Of a stretch of 35,507 bases of DNA, positions 1 to 16,007 are shown one piece after another (position 1 is the first letter of the stretch; each line of letters begins with the position of its first letter). The stretch comes from Sphingomonas mali NBRC 15500. Its GTDB lineage: Bacteria > Pseudomonadota > Alphaproteobacteria > Sphingomonadales > Sphingomonadaceae. The translations under genes and the position numbers were made by a program. The DNA is taken from assembly GCF_001598415.1 (NCBI RefSeq), contig NZ_BCYX01000039.1:1-35507 (forward strand). Direction: 5' to 3'. The notes beneath the pieces are model-generated. The model was not told where the DNA came from and did not search any database. It saw only the letters and a program-made list of their open reading frames with translations.

Positions 1-145
1 CCACACCGCTCCTTGCCAGCGAACACGCCCGGGCAATCACGACGGGGCAAACCCACGTCGTCACGCTCTCGTCCAAAACCCCTCATCGACCCCATCAATT
101 GCACGATCTAGCTGAACCTCCGCCGAATGCCGGCGATCGGTCCCC
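1..145. other. Intergenic sequence at the left edge, no gene seen
   Basis: No coding sequence is supported here. It lies just downstream of the leftward hydrolase gene. A small 5-bp GC hairpin (arms 121-125 and 131-135) sits close to that gene's stop codon. No T-run follows it on the minus strand, so it is not a convincing intrinsic terminator. Confidence 0.5.
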
Positions 146-2080
146 CTAGCGCATCAGTTGCGGCGGGGCGAGCGGCACGACCGGCAACCACACCGCGCTC
201 GGCGTCTTTCCGCCACGCATGATCGTCACCGTCGCCTTCTGATAGTCCGACTTCTTCGCATAGAAGATGTTGGGGACATATTTCTGCGGATTGCGATCGT
301 AGAGCGGGAACAGCGTCGACTGCACCTGGATCATGATGCGGTGGCCGGGCTGGAACACGTGGTTCACGGCCGGCAGGCGGAACTTGTATTCCTGCACCTT
401 GCCCGCCGGGATCGGCGACGGATTGGCGAAGCTGTCGCGATAGCGGCCGCGGAAGATGTCGAGGCTGATCGCCAACTGATAGCCGCCCATCTTGGGATCG
501 GTCGCATTCTCCGCCGGGTAGACATCGATCACCTTGACGACGAAATCGCCGTCGGTGCCGGTGGTCTTGGCGAACAGGTCCGCCATCGGCACGCCCGACA
601 CGCGGACCGGCTGGTCAAGCACAGGGCTCTCATAGCTCAATACGTCGGGGCGGCCGTCATAGGAGCGCTGATCCTGGACCAGCCAGTCGCCCCAGCGGCC
701 GTCGTTGAAATTGACCGGGCGGGGCAGATGCGGGACCGGCTTGGCGGGATCGGAGACGTAGCTGTCGCCGCCCTCCCCGCTCTTGTCGAAGCCGAGGCCG
801 TCGTCGCCCTGCATGTAGATCGGCTTGAGCGGCGACGGACAGCCGGTCTCGCACGCCAGCGGCCAGGCGTTGAAGCGGTCCCAATGGTTCTCGCCGGTAT
901 TGTAGATCGTCGCGGCGGGCACGGTGACCGCCGGGCCATCCTTCAGATATTGATTGAAGAACGGCAGGATCATGTCCTCGCGATATTGCGCGGCGGTGTC
1001 GCCGTTCCACTTGAACGGGCCGAGCTCATAGCCGACGCGGTTGATCTGGCTGTGCCGCCATGGCCCCATCACGATGAAATTGTTGCCGGCCTTGCCCGCC
1101 TTCACCAGCGACTCGTAGCTGTGGATCGCCCCCCACATATCTTCCTGGTCCCACAGCCCCTGCTCCCAGATCGTGGGCACGTCGGACGGGTTCTTGGCGA
1201 GCAATGTGTCGAGCGCCTGGCCCGACCAGAAAGCGTCATAGGCCGGGTGCATCGACATGCGGTTCCAATAGGGCAATTGGTCATAGCCCGATTTCTTCGC
1301 CCACTCGCCGGCCGAGCCGACCTCGCGGAAATTGTCGTAATCGTCATAGCCGCCGGTCGGCGGCGCCTTGCCTTCGCCGCGATAGCCGGTCTGCGCGCCG
1401 AGCCAGGCGATATTGGCGAGGCGGAAGGCGCCGTAATGGAACCAGTCGTCGCCCATCCAGCCGTCGATCATCGGACTTTGCGGCGCCGCGACCTTGAGCG
1501 CGGGGTGCGGATGGAGCAGCGCCATGACGACGGTGAAGCCTTCGTAGGACGATCCGATCATCCCGACCTTGCCGTTGGATTCGGGCAGGTTCGCCTTGTT
1601 CACCAGCCAGTCGATCGTGTCATAGGCGTCGGTCGTGTGATCGACCTTGGTATCGTTGAGCGGACCGACCACCGGGCGCGTCACGACATAGCCGCCTTCG
1701 GACCCGTATTTGCCGCGAATGTCCTGATAGACACGGATATAGCCGTTCTTGACGAAGATCTCGTCGGCCAGCGGCAGGGTCGCCAGCATCGACGCGCTGT
1801 CGGCGCGCTTCGCCCTGCCCTTGGCGTTGTACGGCGTGCGGGTCAGCACGATCGGCGCGTTGGTCGCGCCCTTGGGAATGACGATGACGGTGTAGAGCTT
1901 GGTCCCGTCGCGCATCGGGATCATGACTTCGCGCTTGATGTAATCGGCGTTGGCGGCGACCGGCGGCGTGAACTTGGCCGGGACGTCGTCCCCCTTGGGC
2001 GGCCATATCGGCGCTTGCTGCGCGAGCGCGGGAGTGAATGCGAGAGCGACCAGAGGCAACAACGCCAGCTTCTTCATCAT
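146..2080 (-). CDS. Exported CocE/NonD-family serine hydrolase (X-Pro dipeptidyl-peptidase-like)
   Basis: 644-residue alpha/beta hydrolase. Residues 1-20 form a Sec signal peptide (two Lys, hydrophobic stretch, ALA-Q cleavage region), so the enzyme should act in the periplasm. The body has the family landmarks: RDGTKLYTV near the start, TRTPYN, the nucleophile elbow GSSYEG, WDQED with a likely acid Asp, and GPWRHS with a likely catalytic His. The C-terminal part is the jelly-roll domain typical of CocE and glutaryl-7-ACA acylases. Members cleave esters, amides or acyl groups; the substrate cannot be read from sequence. The first of two adjacent ATGs is chosen because AAGGAG (minus strand, 2096-2091) lies 10 nt upstream. 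The gene stands alone, and a 16-bp perfect palindrome lies in its upstream region. Confidence 0.9.
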   Translation of the reverse strand: MMKKLALLPLVALAFTPALAQQAPIWPPKGDDVPAKFTPPVAANADYIKREVMIPMRDGTKLYTVIVIPKGATNAPIVLTRTPYNAKGRAKRADSASMLATLPLADEIFVKNGYIRVYQDIRGKYGSEGGYVVTRPVVGPLNDTKVDHTTDAYDTIDWLVNKANLPESNGKVGMIGSSYEGFTVVMALLHPHPALKVAAPQSPMIDGWMGDDWFHYGAFRLANIAWLGAQTGYRGEGKAPPTGGYDDYDNFREVGSAGEWAKKSGYDQLPYWNRMSMHPAYDAFWSGQALDTLLAKNPSDVPTIWEQGLWDQEDMWGAIHSYESLVKAGKAGNNFIVMGPWRHSQINRVGYELGPFKWNGDTAAQYREDMILPFFNQYLKDGPAVTVPAATIYNTGENHWDRFNAWPLACETGCPSPLKPIYMQGDDGLGFDKSGEGGDSYVSDPAKPVPHLPRPVNFNDGRWGDWLVQDQRSYDGRPDVLSYESPVLDQPVRVSGVPMADLFAKTTGTDGDFVVKVIDVYPAENATDPKMGGYQLAISLDIFRGRYRDSFANPSPIPAGKVQEYKFRLPAVNHVFQPGHRIMIQVQSTLFPLYDRNPQKYVPNIFYAKKSDYQKATVTIMRGGKTPSAVWLPVVPLAPPQLMR

Positions 2081-2107
2081 GCGACCGAGTCTCCTTGGGA
2101 GGGTTGC

Positions 2108-2123
2108 AGCGTCCTAGGACGCT
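2108..2123. promoter_or_regulatory. Perfect 16-bp palindrome upstream of the hydrolase gene
   Basis: AGCGTCCTAGGACGCT reads the same on both strands and lies 12 bp upstream of the ribosome binding site of the hydrolase gene. It could be an operator or an mRNA hairpin. One perfect 16-mer palindrome per 35 kb is near chance, so a role is only inferred. Confidence 0.3.
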
Positions 2124-2179
2124 ACGGCACTGGGACGCAATGGGTGTGTCGAACGCTGCAGGTAGCTGGGCGGACGAAA

Positions 2180-2334
2180 TTCCTCCCCGGCACGGGGAGG
2201 GGGACCGCGCGGCGTGAGCCGCGTGGTGGAGGGGTCCCACGATCGCTGGCCTCATCGGTTGTGGCGAGTTGGTCGCGGGCCCCCTCCACCAAGCCGCTGC
2301 GCGCCTTGGTCCCCCTCCCCGTGCCGGGGAGGAT
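2180..2334. repeat. Composite inverted repeat of two palindromic units (repeat family B)
   Basis: Two copies of one GC-rich element of roughly 55 bp face each other. Each begins with a small hairpin, CCTCCCCGGCACGGGGAGG at 2182-2200 and its near reverse complement at 2314-2332, and continues inwards through a related CG-rich stretch to a GTGGAGGGG / CCCCTCCAC end. About 45 bp lie between the copies. This is the look of dispersed palindromic intergenic repeats. It fills most of the 346-bp gap between the two leftward genes. Confidence 0.75.
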
Positions 2335-2370
2335 TTTGGGCGATCATCCCTCTACGGCCCGCGCAACCCA

Positions 2371-2406
2371 TCAAAAAACGCCCGCCCCGGATGTCCGGGA
2401 CGGGCG
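2371..2406 (-). terminator. Rho-independent terminator of the membrane-anchored Pro/Ala-rich protein gene
   Basis: On the minus strand a 12-bp stem (arms at 2406-2395 and 2390-2379, one G-U pair) with a 4-nt loop is followed by a run of six T's. It lies 20 bp after the stop codon of the leftward gene ending at 2427, so it ends that transcript before the hydrolase gene. Confidence 0.85.
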
Positions 2407-2426
2407 CCTTCGTGCCTGAGGGAGCG

Positions 2427-3779
2427 TCAGGCGTGTTGCGGTTCGCCGCGCAGTTCCGCGCCGACATTCTCGTGCATCGACGCGCGGCTGAGTTCGAGCG
2501 GATCGAGGCCCGGGCCGCCTTCTTCGGGCGTGACGCCAATCGTGAACGAGGCCGAGGTGCGGCCTTCGGTGCCGTCTTCGAGCGTGTACCGGGCATCGGC
2601 GACGATGATCGGACGGATCGTGTCGGGCAGGTTCTCGCCCATGTCCGACTTGAGCAACGCGAGCGTGGCGTCGATCCGCTTGCCCTCGCCGGGCTTGATC
2701 GTGACCGGGTCGGTGGTCGCATCCGAGGGCGGACTCAGCAACAAGCGCTCCATTTCGGTGCCGTTGGGATCGCTCGACAGCAGGAAGGTCGAGATGCGCA
2801 CGTCGCGGGCAGGAACGCTCCCGGAATTGCCCACGGTCAGTTCGATTTCGACCAGGGCTTCGTCGACATTGGTGCCGGCGCGCACCGGGCGCATCGCGAA
2901 TTCGAGCCACGGGCGCTCGGCGACCGGCGCGGTGCCGGCGGTGAGCTCGGCGACTTCGTCGACCGGGGGCGTCGACATTTCGACCGCATCCGGCGCCGCG
3001 ACGACCGGTTCCATCGCGGCGGCGGCGGCCCCGACGGGCGCCGCACGACGCAGATATTCGGGTTCCTTGCGCGGTTCGGCCTTGGCGACCGGCACCGGCG
3101 CGATCACCGGTGCAGCGGCGACCGGCTCGGGCTGCGGCTCGACATAGGTATCTTCGACATAGACCGGCTCTTCATATTCGCGACGACGGCCGCGCATCGC
3201 CAGCGCCGCGCCGAGGATGACGGCGAGCACCGCGATGCCGCCGGCGATCCATGCCCAGAACGGCACTTCGGTGGTCGTGGTATTCGACTGGGTAGAGGCT
3301 GTGTCGGCTACCGGCGCCGCCGGCTCGTTGGCCGGAGCAGCAGCAGGTGCCGGGGCCGGCGCTGCCGTATCAGCGGGCGGCGTCACCAGCGCCGGCGCGG
3401 GGGCCGCGGCCTGCGGCGCCGGGGCAGGCGCCACCTCGGGAGCCGGGGCCGGCGCCGATCGCGCCGCCGAGGCGGTGCGGGTATGCGTCACCGTTCGCGT
3501 GGTCCGCGTCGCGGTGCGGGTCGCCGTCGTCGCGCGCGCCGGCTTGGCGGCGGGTTCGTCGGCGGTCGTCGACGTCGTGGACGGCGCTGCGTCGGGCACG
3601 GTACGGACGACCGGCGGGATCGGCACTGTCGCGGTGGCCGGCGGCGTCACGATTGCCGGCTGCGCGGGCGCGGTCTGCGGCGTCGTATCCTGCGCGAACA
3701 CAGGGGTGGAGACGAGCGCGGTGGCGACGAGGAGGGGCGCCAGTGCGCGGGCTTTGCGGGGGGCAAAATGCTGTTTCAT
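2427..3779 (-). CDS. Membrane-anchored Pro/Ala/Thr-rich protein of unknown function
   Basis: 450 residues, not recognised as a named family. Residues 1-29 are a signal peptide ending VFAQ. Residues 31-170 are low-complexity, rich in Pro, Ala and Thr, with a Thr/Arg-repeat patch around 83-103. A single membrane segment lies at about 173-195 (FWAWIAGGIAVLAVILGAAL) and is followed by RGRRR. With a cleaved signal peptide, the positive-inside rule puts the Pro-rich part in the periplasm and the C-terminal half in the cytoplasm. Residues 290-430 look like a beta-sandwich (VEIELTVGNSGSVPARDV resembles CARDB or DUF11-type repeats), and an acidic stretch follows. The gene is single, with its own terminator, and diverges from the small exported protein gene at 3934. 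Confidence 0.75.
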   Translation of the reverse strand: MKQHFAPRKARALAPLLVATALVSTPVFAQDTTPQTAPAQPAIVTPPATATVPIPPVVRTVPDAAPSTTSTTADEPAAKPARATTATRTATRTTRTVTHTRTASAARSAPAPAPEVAPAPAPQAAAPAPALVTPPADTAAPAPAPAAAPANEPAAPVADTASTQSNTTTTEVPFWAWIAGGIAVLAVILGAALAMRGRRREYEEPVYVEDTYVEPQPEPVAAAPVIAPVPVAKAEPRKEPEYLRRAAPVGAAAAAMEPVVAAPDAVEMSTPPVDEVAELTAGTAPVAERPWLEFAMRPVRAGTNVDEALVEIELTVGNSGSVPARDVRISTFLLSSDPNGTEMERLLLSPPSDATTDPVTIKPGEGKRIDATLALLKSDMGENLPDTIRPIIVADARYTLEDGTEGRTSASFTIGVTPEEGGPGLDPLELSRASMHENVGAELRGEPQHA

Positions 3780-3933
3780 GACGCTGTCACAATGAGTGGA
3801 ACCCGCCCACGGTTCCTCGTTTCGTCGCCGTCCGGCCGAACGGTTTTTCGCGACGAGACGAGCAACCCATTGATTCGAAGGCGCAAAGTAAAGGCAATTT
3901 TGTACTTACTTTTTTGAGCGTACAGCCCCGGAA
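3780..3933. promoter_or_regulatory. Divergent intergenic region with AT-rich core
   Basis: The start codons of two divergent genes are 154 bp apart, so promoters for both should lie here. The stretch 3886-3918 is markedly AT-rich for this genome (AAAGTAAAGGCAATTTTGTA, then a T-run). No pair of -35/-10 boxes is good enough to place a start site. Confidence 0.4.
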
Positions 3934-4398
3934 ATGACCATCAGCCTGATCCTGAGCGCCATCATGGCCGCCAGCGCCGCTGCCCCCCAGACCGTGTTCA
4001 CTTGTCGCGCGGGCGGCAAGCGCGTTGCCGTCACCCTGCGCGAGGATCGCCTGACCTACAATTTCGGTCCGCCGGGCCGCCCCGAGATCAGCCTGACCGG
4101 TGGCCCGCAAGGCGGCGTCTTCTATCACCGCACGATGTATAATCGTGGCGAGGACCAGACGCTGCGCTTCGTCAGCGGGCAGTGGAACTATGTCCTGTTC
4201 AACCGCTGGCAAGCGCCGCAGCCATTGAGCAATGATCGGGTCTCGCCCGAATATAATGCGTCGGGCGTGCTGGTGATGAAGGACGGCAAGCTCGTACGAC
4301 GGATCAACTGCAACAAGGGCAGCGGCAATCTGACCGAATGGCCGATCTTCAAGCTGCTCAAGCAGGATGAGGAGAATCTAACCCCCGACGACGCCTGA
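3934..4398 (+). CDS. Small exported protein of unknown function
   Basis: 154 residues. Residues 1-17 form a short signal peptide (MTISLILSAIMAASAAA), so the mature protein is periplasmic. Two Cys remain, one in VFTCRAGG just after the cleavage region and one in RRINCNKG, and probably form a disulfide. The mature part is rich in beta-strand-like segments (KRVAVTLREDRLTYNFG). The overall plan, small with one disulfide after a signal peptide, is loosely like MliC-type lysozyme inhibitors, but no signature motif was recognised. The Shine-Dalgarno is weak (CCCGGAA just before ATG). A second in-frame ATG at codon 11 would destroy the signal peptide. The gene ends 30 bp before the rpoB -35 box. Confidence 0.75.
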   Translation: MTISLILSAIMAASAAAPQTVFTCRAGGKRVAVTLREDRLTYNFGPPGRPEISLTGGPQGGVFYHRTMYNRGEDQTLRFVSGQWNYVLFNRWQAPQPLSNDRVSPEYNASGVLVMKDGKLVRRINCNKGSGNLTEWPIFKLLKQDEENLTPDDA

Positions 4399-4427
4399 AC
4401 AACGCGGCAGAAAATCGCGTCTGGCGT

Positions 4428-4456
4428 TTGACACTCTCCAACACGCTACCTATATC
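4428..4456 (+). promoter_or_regulatory. Sigma-70-type promoter of rpoBC
   Basis: A perfect -35 TTGACA (4428-4433) is separated by exactly 17 bp from TATATC (4451-4456), a 4/6 match to TATAAT. Transcription would start near 4463 and give a leader of about 200 nt before rpoB. This fits rpoBC having its own promoter, since no ribosomal protein gene lies upstream here. Confidence 0.75.
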
Positions 4457-4517
4457 GCGCTCCTCACCACAGCTTTCGGGAAATGACACGGAGTCGCGCA
4501 CCGGGTCGATCGAATTG

Positions 4518-4631
4518 GAAGCTGCCGGTTCACACGACGCTAGAAGCTGCCCGTCCACGGCCGGAAACGGAAGTAGGATGAGCGGCTTTTTTGCGTCGCG
4601 ATGCGTGCCCGCCTCGGGGATCCGGGGCACG
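4518..4631 (+). promoter_or_regulatory. Structured rpoB leader with attenuator-like hairpins
   Basis: The leader carries the 9-mer GAAGCTGCC twice (4518-4526 and 4543-4551). Either copy can pair with GCGGCTT at 4582-4588. For the second copy a 9-bp stem (4542-4550 with 4582-4590, two G-U pairs) runs into TTTTTT at 4587-4592, which looks like an intrinsic terminator. A second hairpin follows (CGTGCCC 4604-4610 with GGGCACG 4625-4631). Two alternative partners for one terminator arm suggest attenuation. Leaders that respond to L10 or to elongation control are known upstream of rplJ and rpoB in other bacteria; the role here is inferred. Confidence 0.45.
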
Positions 4632-4661
4632 AATTTTAAGCTGACGAGGCAAAAAACCCAC

Positions 4662-8813
<4,152 letters not shown>

Positions 8814-8821
8814 GCCATTAG

Positions 8822-8969
8822 CCCTCTCCCGCTTGCGGGAGAGGGTTGGGTGAGGGTCTTCTTTCTTCTTTCTTCTTTCTCGTCGCACTGATCGAAGAAG
8901 GAAGAAGACCCTCACCCTCCCACCGCCTGACGGCGGCGGGCCCCTCCCTCTCCCGCCCGCGGGAGAGGG
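8822..8969. repeat. Paired palindromic repeats and a tandem heptamer between rpoB and rpoC (repeat family A)
   Basis: Two hairpin units with the same arms, CCCTCTCCCGC and GCGGGAGAGGG, lie at 8822-8845 (loop TT) and 8946-8969 (loop CC). Each is followed, in opposite orientation, by GGGTGAGGGTCTTCTT-type sequence, so the whole block is an imperfect inverted repeat. The right arm holds an extra GC-rich insert of about 28 bp. Between the arms TCTTCTT is repeated three times in tandem (8857-8877). The block is transcribed within the operon and ends about 12 bp before the rpoC ribosome binding site. Confidence 0.85.
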
Positions 8970-8998
8970 GAAAGAATTTCAAGGAAGGGTTCATTCCC

Positions 8999-13276
<4,278 letters not shown>

Positions 13277-13312
13277 GCGTCTCGTTCGACACTCTATGGT
13301 CGACAAGAAAAG

Positions 13313-13346
13313 ACCGCCGTCCGGGCCATCCGGGCGGCGGTTTTTC
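13313..13346 (+). terminator. Rho-independent terminator of rpoBC
   Basis: A 12-bp stem (13313-13324 with 13330-13341, one G-U pair) and a 5-nt loop are followed by TTTTT. It lies 36 bp after the rpoC stop codon and closes the rpoBC transcript. Confidence 0.9.
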
Positions 13347-13521
13347 GTTGTGGCGGCTGTTGCGCAACCGCATCACCGCGCGGCTTTTCGTCGCGTCGCC
13401 TGAGACTTGGCGATCGCTCGGTCTTTTGGGCCCATGACGGTCATGTTACGACTTTGCGCAAGATCCGGGACACACGGAGTCGTCAACGGCGGGGATGCCG
13501 ATCTTCGATTCAGGGGGATTC

Positions 13522-15825
13522 ATGAACTCGTTGTCCAACCGCTCGCTGGCGCACATCCTGCTCCTGGGCGCTTCGCCCGCCTTGCTCATCCTTGCCGCAT
13601 CACCCGCCATGGCGCGGGCCGACGAGCCCAAAGCGACGCCCGCAGCCGATGCCCCTGCCCCGCAGGACGATGCCGCCAACACTGCGGACAAAGGCCTGGG
13701 CGACATCGTCGTCACCGCGACCCGCGTGTCTGAATCGTCGAAGAACGTGCCCGTGGCGGTCACCTCGATCACCGGCGAAAAGCTTGCCGTGATCAACTCG
13801 GGCGGGCTCGACATCCGCTTCCTGTCGTCGCGCACGCCGAGCCTCCAGGCGGAATCGTCGTTCGGCCGCACCTTTCCGCGCTTCTACATTCGCGGCCTCG
13901 GCAATACCGATTTCGATCCCAATGCCGCGCAGCCGGTGTCGGTGGTCTATGACGACGTCGCGCTCGAAAATGCGATGCTCAAGTCGTTCCCGGTGTTCGA
14001 TCTCAAGTCGGTCGAAGTGCTGCGCGGGCCGCAGGGCACCCTGTTCGGCCGCAACACGCCCGCCGGCGTGATCAAGCTCGATTCCGCCAAGCCGACCGAC
14101 GACAAGATCGGCGGCTATGGCAGCGCGAGCTGGGGCACGTTCAATACCGTCAATGCCGAGGCCGCGCTCAACCTGCCGCTCGGTGGCGGCTTCGCCTTCC
14201 GCGCGTCGGGTCTGCTCCAGCGGCGCGACAATTGGGTGACCAACACCTCGACCACGGGCTTTGCCGACAAGAAGCTGGAGGGGTATCGCGACCTCGCCGG
14301 CCGCTTCCAGCTCGGTTATTCGAGCGGCAATTTCAACGCGCTGATCAACTTCCACATCCGCGACCTCGATGGCACGCCGCGCGTGTTCCGCGCCGGCCTG
14401 TTCAAACAGGGCAGCAACGATTTCTCGCCCGGCTTCGAGCCGAGCAAGGTCGCGCTCGACGGCTATACCAGCCAGAGCATGACACAATGGGGCACCAACC
14501 TGCGGTTGGATTACCATTTCGACGGTGCCGGCACGCTCTATTCGGTCACTGCCTACGAGAAGGCCAAGGTCGAGAGCACCGGCGATATCGATGGCGGCAA
14601 CAATTACGTCTTCCCGGCGCTCGGGCTGAACAACGCTTTGTTCCCGTCGAATACGGGCGGGATCACGCGGCCGGCGGAGTTCAGCCAGGAACTCCGGTTC
14701 GTCAGCGACGAATTCAACGGATTCCAGCTCCAGGGTGGCCTCTATTATTTCCACCAGACGTTCAAATATCACGAATATGATTACAAATTCCCGGCCACCG
14801 GTAGCCGTGCCGCCGATCTCGACCAGGACCTGTTCCACGACAACAAGAACGAGAATTGGGGCGCGTTCGCCTCGGTCGAATACAAGCCGGTCGACAAACT
14901 GACGTTGCGCGCGGGCGGGCGCTATTCGCACGATCATAAGGAAGACCTGATCACCGGCTATTCGCCCAATCTGTTCGGCGCCGTGCTGCCGAGCCGTGCC
15001 AAGGTGAGCGGCGGCGATTTCACCTGGGATGTCAGCGCGACCTATGCCGTGTCGCCGCAGGTCAACCTCTATGCGCGCGCCGCCACCGGCTATCTCGGTC
15101 CGGCGATCCAGGACCGCGTGACGTTCGGCAGCCGGCAGACCACTGCGGGCAAGCAGACCACGCTGTCGGGCGAAGCAGGCCTCAAGGGCGAGACGGCGGA
15201 TCGCACCGTCCGTTTCTCGTTCGACGGCTATTGGTGGCGCACCAACGACCTGCAGATCACCGCGGTCGGTGGTTTGTCGAACTCGGCGCGCCTGCTCAAC
15301 GCCAAGCGCGCGATCGGTTATGGCGTCGAGGCCGAACTCGACATGCGCCCGATCCCGCAGCTGACGCTGACCGCGAGCGGCAGCTACAATTTCACCGAGA
15401 TCCAGGACCCGAATATCACCGTCGGCGTGTGCGGATCTTTGTGCACCGTGACCGATCCGCTGGCGAGCCCGGGCCAGGCGATCATCGACGGCAACCGCCT
15501 GCCCCAGGCGCCGCGCTGGGTGGCGAATTGGACCGCGCGCTATTCGATCCCGCTCGGTGACGGCCGCGAAATCTATGCCTATACCGACTGGGCTTACCGC
15601 AGCAGCATCAACTACTTCCTCTACGAAGCGAAGGAGTTCCGCGGGCGGCCGATGCTCGAAGGCGGCCTCAAGATCGCCTATTCGACGCCGCGTTACGAAG
15701 TGAGCGCGTTCGCACGCAATATCACCAACCAGTTCCGCGCGATCAGCGCGATCGACTTCAACAATCTGACCGGCATGATCAGCGAGCCGCGGATCATCGG
15801 CGGCGCGTTCCGGGTGAAGTTCTGA
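13522..15825 (+). CDS. TonB-dependent outer-membrane receptor
   Basis: 767 residues. The start at 13522 is preferred over an ATG 27 bp upstream because AGGGGG (13512-13517) is correctly spaced to it. Residues 1-33 are a signal peptide ending AMARA. A TonB-box-like GDIVVTATR comes next, then the plug domain with FYIRGLGNTDF, VSVVYDDVAL and VEVLRGPQGTLFGRNTPAGV. The rest is a 22-strand-type barrel ending GGAFRVKF with the terminal Phe used for BAM-dependent insertion. Such receptors import siderophores, cobalamin or oligosaccharides; the barrel does not reveal the substrate. No transport partner lies beside it: rpoC is upstream behind a terminator, and a strong terminator follows. Confidence 0.93.
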   Translation: MNSLSNRSLAHILLLGASPALLILAASPAMARADEPKATPAADAPAPQDDAANTADKGLGDIVVTATRVSESSKNVPVAVTSITGEKLAVINSGGLDIRFLSSRTPSLQAESSFGRTFPRFYIRGLGNTDFDPNAAQPVSVVYDDVALENAMLKSFPVFDLKSVEVLRGPQGTLFGRNTPAGVIKLDSAKPTDDKIGGYGSASWGTFNTVNAEAALNLPLGGGFAFRASGLLQRRDNWVTNTSTTGFADKKLEGYRDLAGRFQLGYSSGNFNALINFHIRDLDGTPRVFRAGLFKQGSNDFSPGFEPSKVALDGYTSQSMTQWGTNLRLDYHFDGAGTLYSVTAYEKAKVESTGDIDGGNNYVFPALGLNNALFPSNTGGITRPAEFSQELRFVSDEFNGFQLQGGLYYFHQTFKYHEYDYKFPATGSRAADLDQDLFHDNKNENWGAFASVEYKPVDKLTLRAGGRYSHDHKEDLITGYSPNLFGAVLPSRAKVSGGDFTWDVSATYAVSPQVNLYARAATGYLGPAIQDRVTFGSRQTTAGKQTTLSGEAGLKGETADRTVRFSFDGYWWRTNDLQITAVGGLSNSARLLNAKRAIGYGVEAELDMRPIPQLTLTASGSYNFTEIQDPNITVGVCGSLCTVTDPLASPGQAIIDGNRLPQAPRWVANWTARYSIPLGDGREIYAYTDWAYRSSINYFLYEAKEFRGRPMLEGGLKIAYSTPRYEVSAFARNITNQFRAISAIDFNNLTGMISEPRIIGGAFRVKF

Positions 15826-15913
15826 GGCGCCGACGATTGTATCCAATATCCAATCGCTGATTGCGGGCGCGAGCGCGCATCGCTCGCTCTCTTTCGGCCA
15901 GTTGATCACCGAG

Positions 15914-15949
15914 CGCCGTCCGGAATTTTTCCGGGCGGCGTTCGTTTTT
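15914..15949 (+). terminator. Rho-independent terminator after the TonB-dependent receptor
   Basis: A 12-bp stem (15914-15925 with 15929-15940, one T-G pair) and a 3-nt loop are followed by TTCGTTTTT. It separates the receptor from the metallophosphoesterase operon. Confidence 0.88.
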
Positions 15950-15950
15950 C

Positions 15951-15978
15951 GGGAATAATCCGCCGCGTGCCCCTGTCC
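15951..15978 (+). promoter_or_regulatory. Candidate ECF-type promoter of the metallophosphoesterase-cupredoxin-sigma operon
   Basis: GGGAATAA (15951-15958) is followed after 16 bp by GTCC (15975-15978). A -35 box with a GGAA core and a 16-17 bp spacer to a short GTC-containing -10 box is the usual form of ECF promoters. It lies directly after a terminator and about 30 bp before the first start codon of an operon that encodes an ECF sigma factor, so autoregulation is likely. This is inferred from one site only. Confidence 0.45.
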
Positions 15979-16007
15979 TGATCCTCGAACCCGAATGGAG
16001 CGAGGAT

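Noticed and set aside
121..135. Terminator of the CocE-type gene
   Set aside because: The stem is 5 bp and no T-run follows in the direction of transcription.
158..2419. Long plus-strand open frame opposite the CocE-type hydrolase
   Set aside because: High-GC shadow: Arg/Ala/His-rich with no motifs, while the opposite strand has a complete hydrolase with a signal peptide.
3798..3821. EcfG-like GGAAC...CGTT upstream of the small exported protein, plus strand
   Set aside because: The spacer is 15 bp, one short of the usual range, and it lies more than 110 bp from the start codon.
13433..13445. 13-bp palindrome CATGACGGTCATG upstream of the TonB-dependent receptor
   Set aside because: Six-bp arms are expected several times by chance in 35 kb; no second copy or link to a known operator was seen.
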